Position numbers and translations under genes: made by a program
Notes under the pieces: model-generated
What the model saw: only the letters and a program-made list of their open reading frames with translations
What the model was told of the DNA's origin: nothing
Databases searched by the model: none
Assembly: GCA_963726125.1 (NCBI GenBank)
Contig: CAVSBG010000012.1
Span: forward strand, 62,001-126,000
DNA length: 64,000 nt
Direction of reading: 5' to 3'
DNA from: JAMXLO01 sp963726125
GTDB taxonomy: Bacteria; Pseudomonadota; Alphaproteobacteria; Acetobacterales; Acetobacteraceae
Shown: positions 26,150-36,622 of the stretch, one piece after another
Position numbering within the stretch: the first letter of the stretch is position 1
How the letters are laid out: each line of letters begins with the position of its first letter

Positions 26150-28478
26150 ATGACAGAGGAGACTGAACCGACAGAGTGGCGCCCGCATAGCGCGCACTGG
26201 GGCACCTTTGCCGCGCGCTGGACGGACGGACGGCTGACGGTTCGGCCGCATTCCGGTGATCCTGATCCGAACGCGATCCTGGAGAATTTCAACACGGCCC
26301 TGCGCCACAAGGCGAGGATCGCCCAGCCGATGGTCCGGCGCGGCTGGCTGCAGGTACGGTCCGCGACCCGACGACAGGCGTGGGCGTGACGAATTCATCG
26401 CCGTGTCCTGGGACCGCGTGCTGGACCTGCTCGCCGCCGAACTCACGCGGGTGCGTGATGCCCATGGCGCAGGCGCGATCTATGGTGGGTCCTACGGCTG
26501 GGCCAGCGCCGGCAGGTTCCATCATGCGCAGGGCCAGATGCACAGGTTCCTGAACACCGTGCTTGGTGGCTACGTCCGATCGGTCAACAGCTACAGCGCC
26601 GGCGCGTCCAACGTGATCCTGCCGCATATCATGGGCTCGCTCGATGCGGTCAGTCGGCACGGCGTGACCTGGGATCAGATCGCCGCGCACAGCGAGGTGG
26701 TGGTCGCATTCGGCGGCATGGCGCTGAAGAATTCGGCGATCGCAGCCGGCGGCGTCAGTCGTCATGTCGATCGCGGTGCGATGCAGGCCGCCCAGGAACG
26801 CGGCGCCCGCTTCGTGCTGATCAGTCCGTTGCGCGATGATCTGCCGGGGGAAGCGCGGGCCGAGTGGCTGCCGGTGGTGCCCAACACCGATACTGCGCTG
26901 ATGCTTGGGCTCGCCCATACTCTGGTGACGCAGGGCCTGCACGATCAAGCTTTTCTCGATCGTTTCTGTGTCGGCTATCCCATGTTCGAGGACTATCTGC
27001 TCGGTCGCACCGACGGGCAGCCAAAGGATGCCGCCTGGGCGGCGCGCATCTGTGCTGTTGCGGCTGACGATATCGTTGCGCTGGCCCGTGCAATGGCCGG
27101 TCGCCGCACACTGATCGTGGTCGCCCACGCCTTGCAACGAGCGGAACATGGTGAGCAGCCCGTGTGGATGGCGGCGGTGCTCGCGGCGATGCTGGGCCAG
27201 ATCGGATTGCCCGGCGGTGGCTACGCCTATGCCCTCGGTACCATGGGTCATTACGGACGGCGCGAGGTCGCCGTGCCGTTGCCAACCGTGCCGCAAGGCC
27301 GCAACGGCGTGCGCGAGTTCATCCCCGTGGCGCGCATCGCGGACATGCTGCTGCAGCCAGGTACGCCGTTCGAGTACAACGGCCGGCAGTTCAATTATCC
27401 CGATATCCGCCTGGTCTATTGGACCGGAGGAAACCCGTTCCACCATCATCAGGACCTCAACCGCCTGCGTCGTGCCTTCGCGCAGCCAGACACGCTGGTG
27501 GTGCACGAAAGCGCCTGGACCGCGACGGCACGCCACGCCGATATCGTGTTGCCCTGTACGATGTCGCTGGAGCGCAACGACATCGGAGCGAGTTCCGCCA
27601 ACTCATTGATGGTGGGAATGCACCGCGTCGTTCCTCCGTTCGCCGAGGCGCAGGATGATTATGCGATCTTTGCTGCCCTGGCCGAAAAGCTCGGGCGGGC
27701 GGAGGTGTTCACCGAGGGACGCGACGCGGACGGCTGGCTGCGCCATCTCTATGCGCGCACGCAATCCGCCTTGGTGAAGTTGCAGCACGAGGCACCGGAC
27801 TTCGACACGTTCTGGCAACGCGGCGAACTGGAATTGCCAATGCAGGAGGATGATGGTGGCATCGTTGCGGCATTCCGCCGCGATCCCGAGGCGCATCCAT
27901 TGCCTACTCCGAGCGGCAGGATCGAGATCGCATCCGAGACGATTGCAGGATTCGGCTATGATGACTGTCCCGCCCATCCGGTATGGCTGACGCCAACGGA
28001 CGTGCCTGATGCCCGCCACACGCTACGGCTGATCGCCAACCAGCCGGCGCGGCGGCTGCACAGCCAACTGGATTTCGGAGAGCACAGCCAGGCCGGCAAG
28101 CATCGTGGCCGCGAGGTCGCGCGACTGCATCCTACCGATGCCGCAGCGCGTGGCATCACCGATGGCGACATCATCCGGCTGTTCAACGATCGTGGCGCGT
28201 GCCTGGCAGCGGTATCTCTGAGTGACGATGTGTGCCGTGGCGTGGTGCATCTGCCGACGGGTGCCTGGTACGATCCAGCGGACCCCGAGGACGACTCCCC
28301 GCTCTGCGTGCATGGCAACCCGAACGTGCTGACGCGCGATGTTGGGACGTCGCGTCTGGCGCAGGGGTGCACTGGGCAACTTACCGCGGTCGAAGTGGAA
28401 CGCTTCACCGGTAACCTGCCGCCGATCCGTGCCTTCGAGCCACCGGAAGCAATGACAGACCGGCTGGCGGCTGAATGA
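26150..28478 (+). pseudogene. molybdopterin-dependent oxidoreductase (biotin/DMSO/TMAO reductase family), one frameshift
   Basis: The N-terminal 68 residues (SAHWGTFAARWTDGRL... MVRRGWLQ) are in one frame. The rest (GPRPDDRRGRDEFIAVSWDR to the stop at 28478) is in another; coding switches near base 26354, where one extra base is enough. The remainder is complete: YGGSYGWASAGRFHHAQ with the Ser that ligates Mo in this subfamily, LVYWTGGNPFHHHQDLN, ARHADIVLPCTMSLERND, and the C-terminal cofactor-binding domain. No N-terminal Fe-S cysteines or Tat signal, as in cytosolic BisC-type enzymes. It would reduce S- or N-oxides. Possibly an intact gene with a sequencing indel. Confidence 0.8.
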
Positions 28479-29051
28479 GCCGAAGCGAGGCGCGGTACAC
28501 CGCACAGGCGGTATCAGGCCGCCCTCCACTGGGTTGACCGGCGGACCTTCCGCCTGCTCGGCTGCAGCATTGCCGAGCCTGCGGCTGGTCCCTCGCATGT
28601 TCCAGAAATTGCCGCCCGCGAGATCGTCCTGGCCCGGATTGTAGTGCAGCACGGGCGACAGCGCGGCATAAGCTGCGGTCTGCGTCTGCGTCTTGCGGTT
28701 GCTGAATCGCGTGCGTACCGATCCAGGATACGCGCCGGTCGTCGCATTCAGCTCGGAGACCGGTCCGGTGAAGCCGGTTCCAGGCATATGACAAAAGGCG
28801 CAGGCCTCATTGCGGTTCACCGAAAGCTGCCTGTCGTAGTGCATCGACTTGCCGAGCAGCTCGAGTTGCTGCACCCGGTTGTCGGGCGGATTTGGCAGGC
28901 GTTCCAGTGTTGCTGTGTCGATACGATCGATTTCCGCCGCGACCCGACCCATCTCCTGCAACGCCTTCGACGACAGCGCCTGGTCTGCCTGTGCAGCGGT
29001 TGCGACACGGAGCAGTGCTACAACGATTGGTAGAATGCGTGCCGGAGTCAC
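28479..29051 (-). pseudogene. truncated di-haem cytochrome c peroxidase (MauG/Ccp family)
   Basis: Only the N-terminal third remains. A signal peptide (ARILPIVVALLRVATAAQA) leads to ALQEMGRVAAEIDRI, LGKSMHYDRQLSVNRN, the haem motif CAFCH, and NFWNMRGTSRRLGN. After EGPPVNPVE a one-base shift near 28500 restores DTACAVYRASLRL, but coding then collides with the end of the molybdopterin gene (28478) and the second haem domain is absent. GTG start at 29051. The family acts in the periplasm. A genuine deletion, not a sequencing error, since about two thirds of the protein is missing. Confidence 0.75.
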
Positions 29052-29160
29052 CCTGCTCTCGCTCGGCAGGACAATTTCGCCGTAGCGCTGTGGCCTGGGG
29101 TTGATAATCAGCGGTCACGCTGCGTGAGGCAAGTCGTTGGGCTTTCGCCGCCGCCAAATC

Positions 29161-30417
29161 CTACGCCGGCGCGGCAGAAGCTCCCGGCTCGCCGACCAAG
29201 AATCGCCCCCGAATGCGGTGCATTCCCACGCCGAGAGGCCGCGCTTCATCGCTGCTCGGATCAAGATCGCAGGGACGCGCCACCGGATGCGGCCGGAGTT
29301 CCACATCTATCGGGATCAGGCCGCGCCCGGCACTCGCGGAAACCGGAAACCGCACGATGCGCGCGCCGCCGTTATGCTCGCGTGTATAGTTCCACGTCGT
29401 GACAATGGTTCCCATGACCAGCACATCGACCGTCATTGACATGCGCGCACCGAGCAAAGGGACGTAACCGTCGATCTCCAGCTCATACATGCTGCCTTGC
29501 CCAGCGGGCAGAACCAGGTGCAGCCGGTGGGCGTCCCCCATCCCCCAGACACCCCAATGTTCCGGCGTGCCCCAGCCGGCCCCAAGGATGTCCGACACGC
29601 CACCGGAGGCGGCCGATACCCACTCATGCGACAACAGCCTGGCGCGCTTCCTATAAAGCCAGTTTGTATCAGAGCCCGGCGCACGAGTCTTGCGGATGAC
29701 GACACTGCCCGAGTAATCGGGCAGTGGTATCACCGACTCGCTCTTATCGGCAAAGAATTCGTCCACGGCCTTTTCGGCACCGTTCCAGCATAGGCTGGAA
29801 TAGTCATGAATGATCATGAAACCACCCGGAGCCAACCGCGGATAGAAGAACTCCAGCGAGCTGATGATCGGCGCATAGAGATCGCAATCAATATGCACCA
29901 GGCAGAATGATGCATCAGCCGGGACCTCCTCGGCGGTATCAGGGAAGAATCCCTTCACGAACCGGACATTTGTGTCGCCGACCGCAGCCCGCACCGCCTC
30001 AAGCGAGGTGTCAGCGAACGCAGTCCCTTGGACAGCGACGTCGATGCCCTGCAAGTCTCTTTCGTTGAATCCCTCAAACGTATCGAACAGCCACGCGGTG
30101 CGCCCCAGCCGTCGGGCCATCGTCGCGATCAGCGTCGCGGTATGGCCCTGATAGACGCCGAGTTCGACCAGATCGCCGGCCACCTCCTCCTTGCAGATCT
30201 GATCGAACGCCAGCGAGAAGAAAAAGAACCTGGCCATATCTTCGTGGTTGATGCCGCCCGCAATGAAGCCATGGACGTCCTCATGCGGGCGCATCGCGCC
30301 GCCGCGAGCAACATAGGCTGGATAGTTGCTCGAGAATCGTTGCGGACGAGTGGCGCGATAGGGCCACGGCTGGCTAGCTGCTCTCTGCGCGGCGTCCTGA
30401 ATACTTTCATCGGCCAT
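29161..30417 (-). CDS. TylF/MycF-type O-methyltransferase with C-terminal extension
   Basis: 418 residues. The N-terminal ~250 are a macrocin-O-methyltransferase-type domain: GDLVELGVYQGHTATLIA (SAM loop), WLFDTFEGFNERD, and the metal-site segment VHIDCDLYAPIISSLEFF with GGFMIIHDYSS. The last ~150 residues form an additional beta-rich domain (YELEIDGYVPLLGARMSMTV) not seen in the minimal enzyme. It probably methylates a sugar or glycan hydroxyl. It is divergent from the GMC genes with an 87-base gap. Confidence 0.85.
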   Translation of the reverse strand: MADESIQDAAQRAASQPWPYRATRPQRFSSNYPAYVARGGAMRPHEDVHGFIAGGINHEDMARFFFFSLAFDQICKEEVAGDLVELGVYQGHTATLIATMARRLGRTAWLFDTFEGFNERDLQGIDVAVQGTAFADTSLEAVRAAVGDTNVRFVKGFFPDTAEEVPADASFCLVHIDCDLYAPIISSLEFFYPRLAPGGFMIIHDYSSLCWNGAEKAVDEFFADKSESVIPLPDYSGSVVIRKTRAPGSDTNWLYRKRARLLSHEWVSAASGGVSDILGAGWGTPEHWGVWGMGDAHRLHLVLPAGQGSMYELEIDGYVPLLGARMSMTVDVLVMGTIVTTWNYTREHNGGARIVRFPVSASAGRGLIPIDVELRPHPVARPCDLDPSSDEARPLGVGMHRIRGRFLVGEPGASAAPA

Positions 30418-30504
30418 TCCGGGTCACCACTGAAATCCTGTCATTACCAAACGCATTCGGATCGGCTATCACACCGCTATAACGGTGCCATGGGACGGTC
30501 ATCT

Positions 30505-32148
30505 ATGCCAGAAACGGCGGAGGAAACCTATGACTTCATCGTGACCGGCGCCGGTAGTGCCGGCTGCGTGATCGCGGCGAGGCTGTCAGAATCCGGCCGT
30601 CACCGGGTGCTGCTCCTGGAAGCCGGGCCGCCCGACAGCAACCCGTGGATCCACATCCCCCTCGGCTTCGCCAAGACCTACGTCAACCCAGCGGTGAACT
30701 GGCGCTTCGAGACCGAACCACAGCCGCAACTCGGTGGTCGCAAACTGTACCTCCCGCGAGGCAAGACCCTCGGCGGCAGCAGCTCGATCAACGGCATGGT
30801 ATATATACGCGGCAGCCACGGCGATTACGATGAATGGCGCCAGCGAGGCTGCGAAAATTGGGACTGGGATTCCGTCCTCCCGTTCTTCAAGAAGGCGGAG
30901 AACCAGACCCACGGCGCCAACGAGTTCCACGGCGTCGGCGGCCCACTGCACGTGAGTGATCAGCCGGAAGGCCTGGAACTGGCAGGCGCCGTGCTGCAGG
31001 CCTGTGTGCAGGCGGGCATTCCGCGCAATCCCGACTTCAACGGCGCAAGTCAGGAAGGGTGCGGCTATTACCAGACGACCAGCAGCAACAGGCGGCGTTG
31101 GAGCACGGCGAAAGCCTATCTGGAACCCGCGCGCGCACGCTCCAATCTCGTTGTGCAGACCGGCGCCCATGCCACACGCGTGTTGATCGAGAACAACCGC
31201 GCCGTCGGCGTCGAGTACCATACCGCGCAAGGCCGTCGCGCGGCGCGTGCCCGCGGCGAGATCATTGTGTCGGGTGGCGCGTACGGCTCGCCGCAGTTGC
31301 TGCTGCTGTCCGGTCTCGGCCCCGCGCAACACCTGCAGGACGTCGGAGTTCCAGTCGTGCGCGACATGCCGGCGGTTGGCTCCAACCTGCACGACCACTT
31401 CAATTGCTACCTCAGCTGGCGGTGCAGCAAGCCGATCACCTTGAACGATCTGGAGAACAGTCTGCTGCGCAAGGCGATGGCCGGCGTCCGTTACGGGCTG
31501 TTCCGCTCCGGCCCGATGGCGAGCAACGGCATACACTGTGGCTTGTTCACGCGCACGGATCCACGGTTGGAGCGGCCCGATCTGCAGATCAACCTACTGG
31601 AATGGAGCGTCATAGAGCGCAGCCGCGATCGCGTGGTGCCGCATCCATTTCCGGGCTTCACGTTGAGCCCGGTGCACCTGCGTCCCGACGGCCGCGGTAC
31701 GGTGCGCCTCAACACGCCGGATCCGCTCGCGCCGCCCGCCGTACTGTTCGACTACCTGCGCACCGAATACGACATGCAGGCCGTGATGTTCGGCATCCGC
31801 TTGTGCCGCAAAATCGCAGAGCAGCCGGCGCTGCGACCATACATCGTGCAGGAACTGTCGCCAGGCCCATCCATCACGTCGGATGCCGAACTCGCCGCGT
31901 ATATACGGGCGAACGGTGTGTCCAACCAGCATCCGACCAGTTCCTGTGCGATGGGTCATGGCAGCAACACCGTGGTCGATCCGCGCCTGCGAGTGCACGG
32001 CATCGACGGACTCCGAGTGGCGGACGCCTCCATCATGCCGGTAGCCGTCGGCGGCAACACCAACGCGCCGACGATCATGATCGGCGAAAAGGCGGCGGCG
32101 ATGATTCTGGAAGATGCGGCGGCAGCACCGGCCCGCCAGGCGGCGTGA
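30505..32148 (+). CDS. GMC family FAD-dependent oxidoreductase, copy 1
   Basis: 547 residues from ATG 30505 (an ATG at 30490 is also in frame; 30505 aligns with the paralogue's start). The FAD loop is DFIVTGAGSAGCVIAARLSE; GMC signature 1 is RGKTLGGSSSINGMVYIRG; the second signature region is GGAYGSPQLLLLSGLGP. The catalytic His lies in NQHPTSSCAMGHG and the second His/Asn in GGNTNAPT. It oxidises an alcohol to an aldehyde or ketone (choline dehydrogenase/alcohol dehydrogenase relatives). The next gene, 19 bases on, is a close paralogue. Confidence 0.92.
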   Translation: MPETAEETYDFIVTGAGSAGCVIAARLSESGRHRVLLLEAGPPDSNPWIHIPLGFAKTYVNPAVNWRFETEPQPQLGGRKLYLPRGKTLGGSSSINGMVYIRGSHGDYDEWRQRGCENWDWDSVLPFFKKAENQTHGANEFHGVGGPLHVSDQPEGLELAGAVLQACVQAGIPRNPDFNGASQEGCGYYQTTSSNRRRWSTAKAYLEPARARSNLVVQTGAHATRVLIENNRAVGVEYHTAQGRRAARARGEIIVSGGAYGSPQLLLLSGLGPAQHLQDVGVPVVRDMPAVGSNLHDHFNCYLSWRCSKPITLNDLENSLLRKAMAGVRYGLFRSGPMASNGIHCGLFTRTDPRLERPDLQINLLEWSVIERSRDRVVPHPFPGFTLSPVHLRPDGRGTVRLNTPDPLAPPAVLFDYLRTEYDMQAVMFGIRLCRKIAEQPALRPYIVQELSPGPSITSDAELAAYIRANGVSNQHPTSSCAMGHGSNTVVDPRLRVHGIDGLRVADASIMPVAVGGNTNAPTIMIGEKAAAMILEDAAAAPARQAA

Positions 32149-32167
32149 CGACAGAGCAGAGGACAGA

Positions 32168-33808
32168 ATGGCAGCTGAGCAGGACACCTACGACTTCATT
32201 GTGACTGGTGCAGGTTCGGCAGGCTGTGTGCTCGCCGCAAGGCTGTCTGAATCCGGTCGTCATCGCGTCCTGTTGCTGGAGGCCGGCGGCAAGGACACCT
32301 ACCCATGGATCCACATTCCCCTTGGCTACGCCAAGACCTTCGTCAATCCGCGGGTCAACTGGATGTTCGATTCAGAACCTGAACCGAACCTCAACGACCG
32401 CATCATGTATCAGCCGCGCGGCAAGGTTCTCGGCGGCACCAGCTCGATCAACGGCATGGTCTACATGCGCGGCAATCACGCCGATTACGATGAGTGGCGT
32501 CAGCGTGGCTGTGAGGGCTGGGATTGGGAGTCGGTGCTGCCCTACTTTCGCAAGGCGGAGGACAACGAGCGCGGTGCCGACGATCTCCACGGCAGTGGCG
32601 GTCCGCTGCATGTATCGAACCAGCCGTACAAATGGCCCATAGCCGAGAGGATGCTGCAAGCGTGCATTGAAGCTGGCATTCCCCCCAATCCAGACTTCAA
32701 CGGCGCCAAACAGGAAGGCTGCGGCTATTACCAGACGACCACCAAGGATCGGCGTCGCTGGAGCACGGCCGTCGCGTATCTACGACCAGCGCGCAAGCGG
32801 GCGAACCTGATTGTGCGCACCAACGCGCATGCCACGCGCGTGCTGATCGAAAACGGCCGTGCCGTGGGTATCGAGTTCCGCACGCCGAGTGGCCTCGAGA
32901 CCGCGCGCGCACGAAGCGATGTGATCGTATCGGGTGGCGCCTACGGCTCCCCACAGCTTCTGCTGCTGTCCGGCATCGGGCCCGCGCAACACCTGCAGGA
33001 CATCGGCGTTGCCGTGGTGCACGACCTACCGGGTGTCGGTTCCAACCTGCATGATCACTTCAACAGCTATTGCACCTACCGCATCTCGGAATCGATCACG
33101 CTGAACGAGCTGAACTACAGCACGTGGCGCAAGGTGAAGGCGGGCGTGCAGTATGCGATGAACCGTTCAGGCCCGATGTCGGGTAACGGCCTTTATGTCG
33201 GAGCGTTCGTGAAGTCCGACAAGGCGCTGGAGCGGCCCGACCTCCAGATCAACCTGTTCGCATGGAGTACCGTTGAACGCACGCGCGCCGGCATCGTCTC
33301 CCACCCGTTCCCAGGCTTCTCGCTCAGTCCCGTCCATCTGCGCCCCGAAGGACGCGGCACGGTGCGCCTCAAAAGCCCCGACCCGCTCGCGCCACCCGAG
33401 ATACGCTTCAACTTCCTGCGCAGCGACTATGACATCCGAGCGCTGATCACCGGCATGCGGATCTGTCGCAACATCGCGCGACAGCATGCGCTGCAAGGGC
33501 TAGTGATGTCGGAAACGTTGCCTGGCTTGAATGTCAGCACCGATGAACAGCTAACAGCAGACATCCGAGCGCGAGGCGTGTCCAATCTGCATCCTGTCGG
33601 CAGCTGTGGGATGGGTCATGGCCCGAATGCCGTGGTCGATCCCAGGCTGCGCGTGCATGGCATTCGCGGGCTGCGAGTGGTGGACGCCTCGGTCATGCCG
33701 TCGATCATCGCAGGCAATACCAATGCGCCGACGATCATGATCGCCGAGAAGGCATCAGATATGATCCTGGAAGATGCGAAGGCGGTGCCGCTACAACAGG
33801 CAGCCTGA
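32168..33808 (+). CDS. GMC family FAD-dependent oxidoreductase, copy 2
   Basis: 546 residues, ATG at 32168 with AGAGGA 8 bases upstream. Same motifs as copy 1 (DFIVTGAGSAGCVLAARLSE, RGKVLGGTSSINGMVYMRG, SNLHPVGSCGMGHG, AGNTNAPT) and long identical stretches, so the pair arose by tandem duplication and is co-transcribed. Differences cluster in the substrate-side region about residues 300-400, suggesting divergence in substrate preference. Confidence 0.92.
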   Translation: MAAEQDTYDFIVTGAGSAGCVLAARLSESGRHRVLLLEAGGKDTYPWIHIPLGYAKTFVNPRVNWMFDSEPEPNLNDRIMYQPRGKVLGGTSSINGMVYMRGNHADYDEWRQRGCEGWDWESVLPYFRKAEDNERGADDLHGSGGPLHVSNQPYKWPIAERMLQACIEAGIPPNPDFNGAKQEGCGYYQTTTKDRRRWSTAVAYLRPARKRANLIVRTNAHATRVLIENGRAVGIEFRTPSGLETARARSDVIVSGGAYGSPQLLLLSGIGPAQHLQDIGVAVVHDLPGVGSNLHDHFNSYCTYRISESITLNELNYSTWRKVKAGVQYAMNRSGPMSGNGLYVGAFVKSDKALERPDLQINLFAWSTVERTRAGIVSHPFPGFSLSPVHLRPEGRGTVRLKSPDPLAPPEIRFNFLRSDYDIRALITGMRICRNIARQHALQGLVMSETLPGLNVSTDEQLTADIRARGVSNLHPVGSCGMGHGPNAVVDPRLRVHGIRGLRVVDASVMPSIIAGNTNAPTIMIAEKASDMILEDAKAVPLQQAA

Positions 33809-33840
33809 CGACGTGGCAACAACGAAGCCGGCCCTGACTA

Positions 33841-35274
33841 TCATTTCACTGTAGCAACGCGCAGCGAATTGGTGGTGCCGGAATGGCCGAACGGCACACC
33901 CGCAGCCACCACGATCTCGTCGCCATGCTGCGCAAAGCCCTCGGTCTGAGCAACCCGCGTCGCACGCGTGATTGCATCGCTCATCGAATGTGCGTCGGCC
34001 GTAACGACAGCATGCACGCCCCACACCACAGCCATAAGCCGTGCTGTCGTAAGATGCGGCGTCAACCCGATGATCGGCGCCTCCGGCCGCTCCCGCGCCA
34101 CACGCAGCGCCGTGGAGCCGGACGCAGTAAAAGCCACCACCGCCTGCGCCCTGATCGTGTGACACACCTGCCGAGCCGCCGCCGCAATCGCATCAGCGGT
34201 GGCATGTTCCGGCTCCGCCCGGCTCGCCTCGATCATCGCGCGCCACCCAGGATCCTGCTCCACGCGCGCAACAATACGATCCATGATATTGACCGCCTCG
34301 TACGGATACTGACCGGCCGCGGTTTCGCCCGACAGCATCACCGCATCAGCCCCATCGAACACCGCCGTCGCCACATCGGACGCCTCGGCGCGCGTCGGTG
34401 CCGGCGCACTGATCATGCTCTCCAGCATCTGTGTCGCAACCACCACCGGCTTGCCCAACTGACGCGCCGCCCGAACGATGCGCTTCTGCGCCAGCGGCAC
34501 TTCCTCCGGCGGCAACTCAACGCCGAGGTCCCCCCGCGCCACCATCACCGCATCGGTAAGCGCCATGATCGCGTCGAGGTTCTCCAACGCCTGCGGCTTC
34601 TCCAGCTTCACCATCGTCCAGGCGCGACCCCGAATCAGCTCCTTCGCCTGCGCCACATCCTCAGGCCGCTGCACAAACGACAGCCCGATATAATTCGCCC
34701 CATGCTCCAGCGCGAATTCGAGATCGACAAGATCCTTGGCCGTCAGCGCCGGTATCGGCAGCACCACGTCCGGCACATTAACGCCCTTATGGTCGGAAAG
34801 CGGCCCGCCAACCACCACTTCTGTGACCAGCGCATCAGCGCGCTTATGCACAACGCGCAGCCGCAGCTTGCCATCGTCCAGCAGCAGCGTGCATCCAATG
34901 GACGCGGCTTCAATGATCTCAGGATGCGGCAGGTTGACCCGCGACGCGCTCCCCGGCGTCGGATTAAGATCCAACTGCAACTGCTGCCCGGTTTGCAGGA
35001 ACACGCGCCCACCCGAGAACCGCCCAACGCGCAGCTTAGGCCCCTGCACATCGGCCAGTATCCCGATCGGCCGCTCGAACCGATCCTCCATTTCGCGGAT
35101 CATGGCGAAGCGAGCGGCATGATCCTCATGCGTGCCATGTGAGAAATTCAGCCGGAACACGTCGGCGCCCGCCTGGAACAACCGCGCCAATATTTCGGGC
35201 GTGGCACTGGCCGGGCCAAGCGTCGCAATGATCTTGGTGCGCCGGCGACGGCGCAGCTTTGGTCGGACTGCCAT
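33841..35274 (-). CDS. pyk: pyruvate kinase
   Basis: 477 residues, full length. It converts PEP + ADP to pyruvate + ATP. Landmarks: TKIIATLGPAS (N-terminal), FRLNFSHGTHEDH, the active-site Lys region WTMVKLEKPQAL, MVARGDLGVELPPEEVP, and the C-domain ending GHSGTTNSLRV. It lies 10 bases downstream of the glycerate kinase gene on the same strand. That pair matches the ttuD-ttuE arrangement of tartrate/glycerate pathways, so this copy may serve glycerate use rather than general glycolysis. Confidence 0.96.
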   Translation of the reverse strand: MAVRPKLRRRRRTKIIATLGPASATPEILARLFQAGADVFRLNFSHGTHEDHAARFAMIREMEDRFERPIGILADVQGPKLRVGRFSGGRVFLQTGQQLQLDLNPTPGSASRVNLPHPEIIEAASIGCTLLLDDGKLRLRVVHKRADALVTEVVVGGPLSDHKGVNVPDVVLPIPALTAKDLVDLEFALEHGANYIGLSFVQRPEDVAQAKELIRGRAWTMVKLEKPQALENLDAIMALTDAVMVARGDLGVELPPEEVPLAQKRIVRAARQLGKPVVVATQMLESMISAPAPTRAEASDVATAVFDGADAVMLSGETAAGQYPYEAVNIMDRIVARVEQDPGWRAMIEASRAEPEHATADAIAAAARQVCHTIRAQAVVAFTASGSTALRVARERPEAPIIGLTPHLTTARLMAVVWGVHAVVTADAHSMSDAITRATRVAQTEGFAQHGDEIVVAAGVPFGHSGTTNSLRVATVK

Positions 35275-35284
35275 CTGGATTCCT

Positions 35285-36559
35285 TCAGACGATCAGAATG
35301 GCGCGAATATCGTTGACATTGGTTAATGTCGGACCAGTGCGTATCGCGTCACCGATCGCGTCGAACAGCGTGTGGCCGTCATGTGCCGCGAGCATCGCCC
35401 GCGGATCAAGCCCCTTGCCCCGAGCGCGCGCCAACGTGTCCGGCGTTGCGATGGCACCTGCTATGTCATCCATGCCGTCCAACCCATCGGTATCCCCTGA
35501 TACCGCCCAGACATTCGCCGCCCCATTCAACGCAATCGCGAGCGACAGCAGGAATTCGGTATTGCGCCCCCCATGCCCCGCAGAACCTTTACCGATCGTA
35601 ACGGTAGCTTCCCCACCCGACAGAATAACGGCAGGCGCCGCAACCGGATGACCATGCGTCCGAACGCCGCGAGCAATACCCGCCATCACGACGCCCATTT
35701 CGCGCGCCTCGCCTTCCAGCGCATCCCCCAGCACCAGCGTCTTCAGCCCCATCTCCCGCGCCCTCTCCGCGACCCGATAAAGCGCCATCATAGGTGTAGC
35801 AATCATGCGGAACTCAGCCTTCGGCAGCTCACCCGGCTTAGGCGTTTCATCCGCATCCTGGCCCAACCGCACCGCCACATGCGCCGGCACATCGATGCCA
35901 TACCGCGCAATGATCGCGCGAGCGTCAGCGAACGTGGTCGGATCACCCACCGTAGGCCCCGACGCAATCACCGCAGGATCGTCCCCCGGCACATCGCTGA
36001 TTGCCAGCGTCACCACCCGGGCAGGCCGAGCGGCCGCCGCAAGTCTGCCCCCCTTGATCGCCGACAAGTGCTTGCGGACGCAATTCATCTCCGTAATGTT
36101 CGCGCCCGACGCCAGCAGCGCCCGGTTGATCGCCTGCTTGTCCGCCAGCGCCAGGCCCGAGGCCGGCGCCGCGCACAGTGCCGAACCACCACCGGATATC
36201 AACGCCACCACCAGATCGTCCGCGCCCAATCCCTGCACGCGCTGCAACAACCTGTGAGCGCCGCGTTCGCTGTTGGCATCAGGCACCGGATGCGAGGCCT
36301 CGATCACCTCGATCCGCTTCGTCGGCACCACATGCCCATAGCGCGTCACCACGGTGCCCTCTACCGGCACGTCGGGCCAAGCATCCTCCAACGCGGCCGC
36401 CATCACCGCGGCCGACTTGCCACAGCCCACCACAATGCAGCGGCCGTGCGGCTTCGGCGGCAGATGCGCCGCCAGCACCTTGCGCGGATCCGCGGCGGCA
36501 ATCGCTGCGTCGAACAGCGTCCGGAGCGCCGCTCGGGCGCGTGCATCGTTCCAGTCCAT
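35285..36559 (-). CDS. glycerate 2-kinase (MOFRL family; TtuD/GckA type)
   Basis: 424 residues from ATG 36559; an upstream extension of the frame overlaps the divergent DUF1244 gene and is not plausible. Motifs: CIVVGCGKSAAVMAAALED, LISGGGSALCAAPASG (ATP site), NCVRKHLSAIKGGRLA, and the C-terminal MOFRL domain LSGGEATVTI...GGRNTEFLLSLA. It phosphorylates D-glycerate to 2-phosphoglycerate, which enolase and the adjacent pyruvate kinase can take to pyruvate. Older annotations call this family hydroxypyruvate reductase. Confidence 0.93.
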   Translation of the reverse strand: MDWNDARARAALRTLFDAAIAAADPRKVLAAHLPPKPHGRCIVVGCGKSAAVMAAALEDAWPDVPVEGTVVTRYGHVVPTKRIEVIEASHPVPDANSERGAHRLLQRVQGLGADDLVVALISGGGSALCAAPASGLALADKQAINRALLASGANITEMNCVRKHLSAIKGGRLAAAARPARVVTLAISDVPGDDPAVIASGPTVGDPTTFADARAIIARYGIDVPAHVAVRLGQDADETPKPGELPKAEFRMIATPMMALYRVAERAREMGLKTLVLGDALEGEAREMGVVMAGIARGVRTHGHPVAAPAVILSGGEATVTIGKGSAGHGGRNTEFLLSLAIALNGAANVWAVSGDTDGLDGMDDIAGAIATPDTLARARGKGLDPRAMLAAHDGHTLFDAIGDAIRTGPTLTNVNDIRAILIV

Positions 36560-36622
36560 CGGGGGAGTATGGCGAAATGGCCTCGGACGCGCCATCTTCA
36601 GCCTGGGAATAGGAGGTCCGCC

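Noticed and set aside
33883..35142. 419-codon plus-strand frame inside the pyruvate kinase gene
   Set aside because: Antisense to a conserved enzyme; Arg/His-rich shadow.
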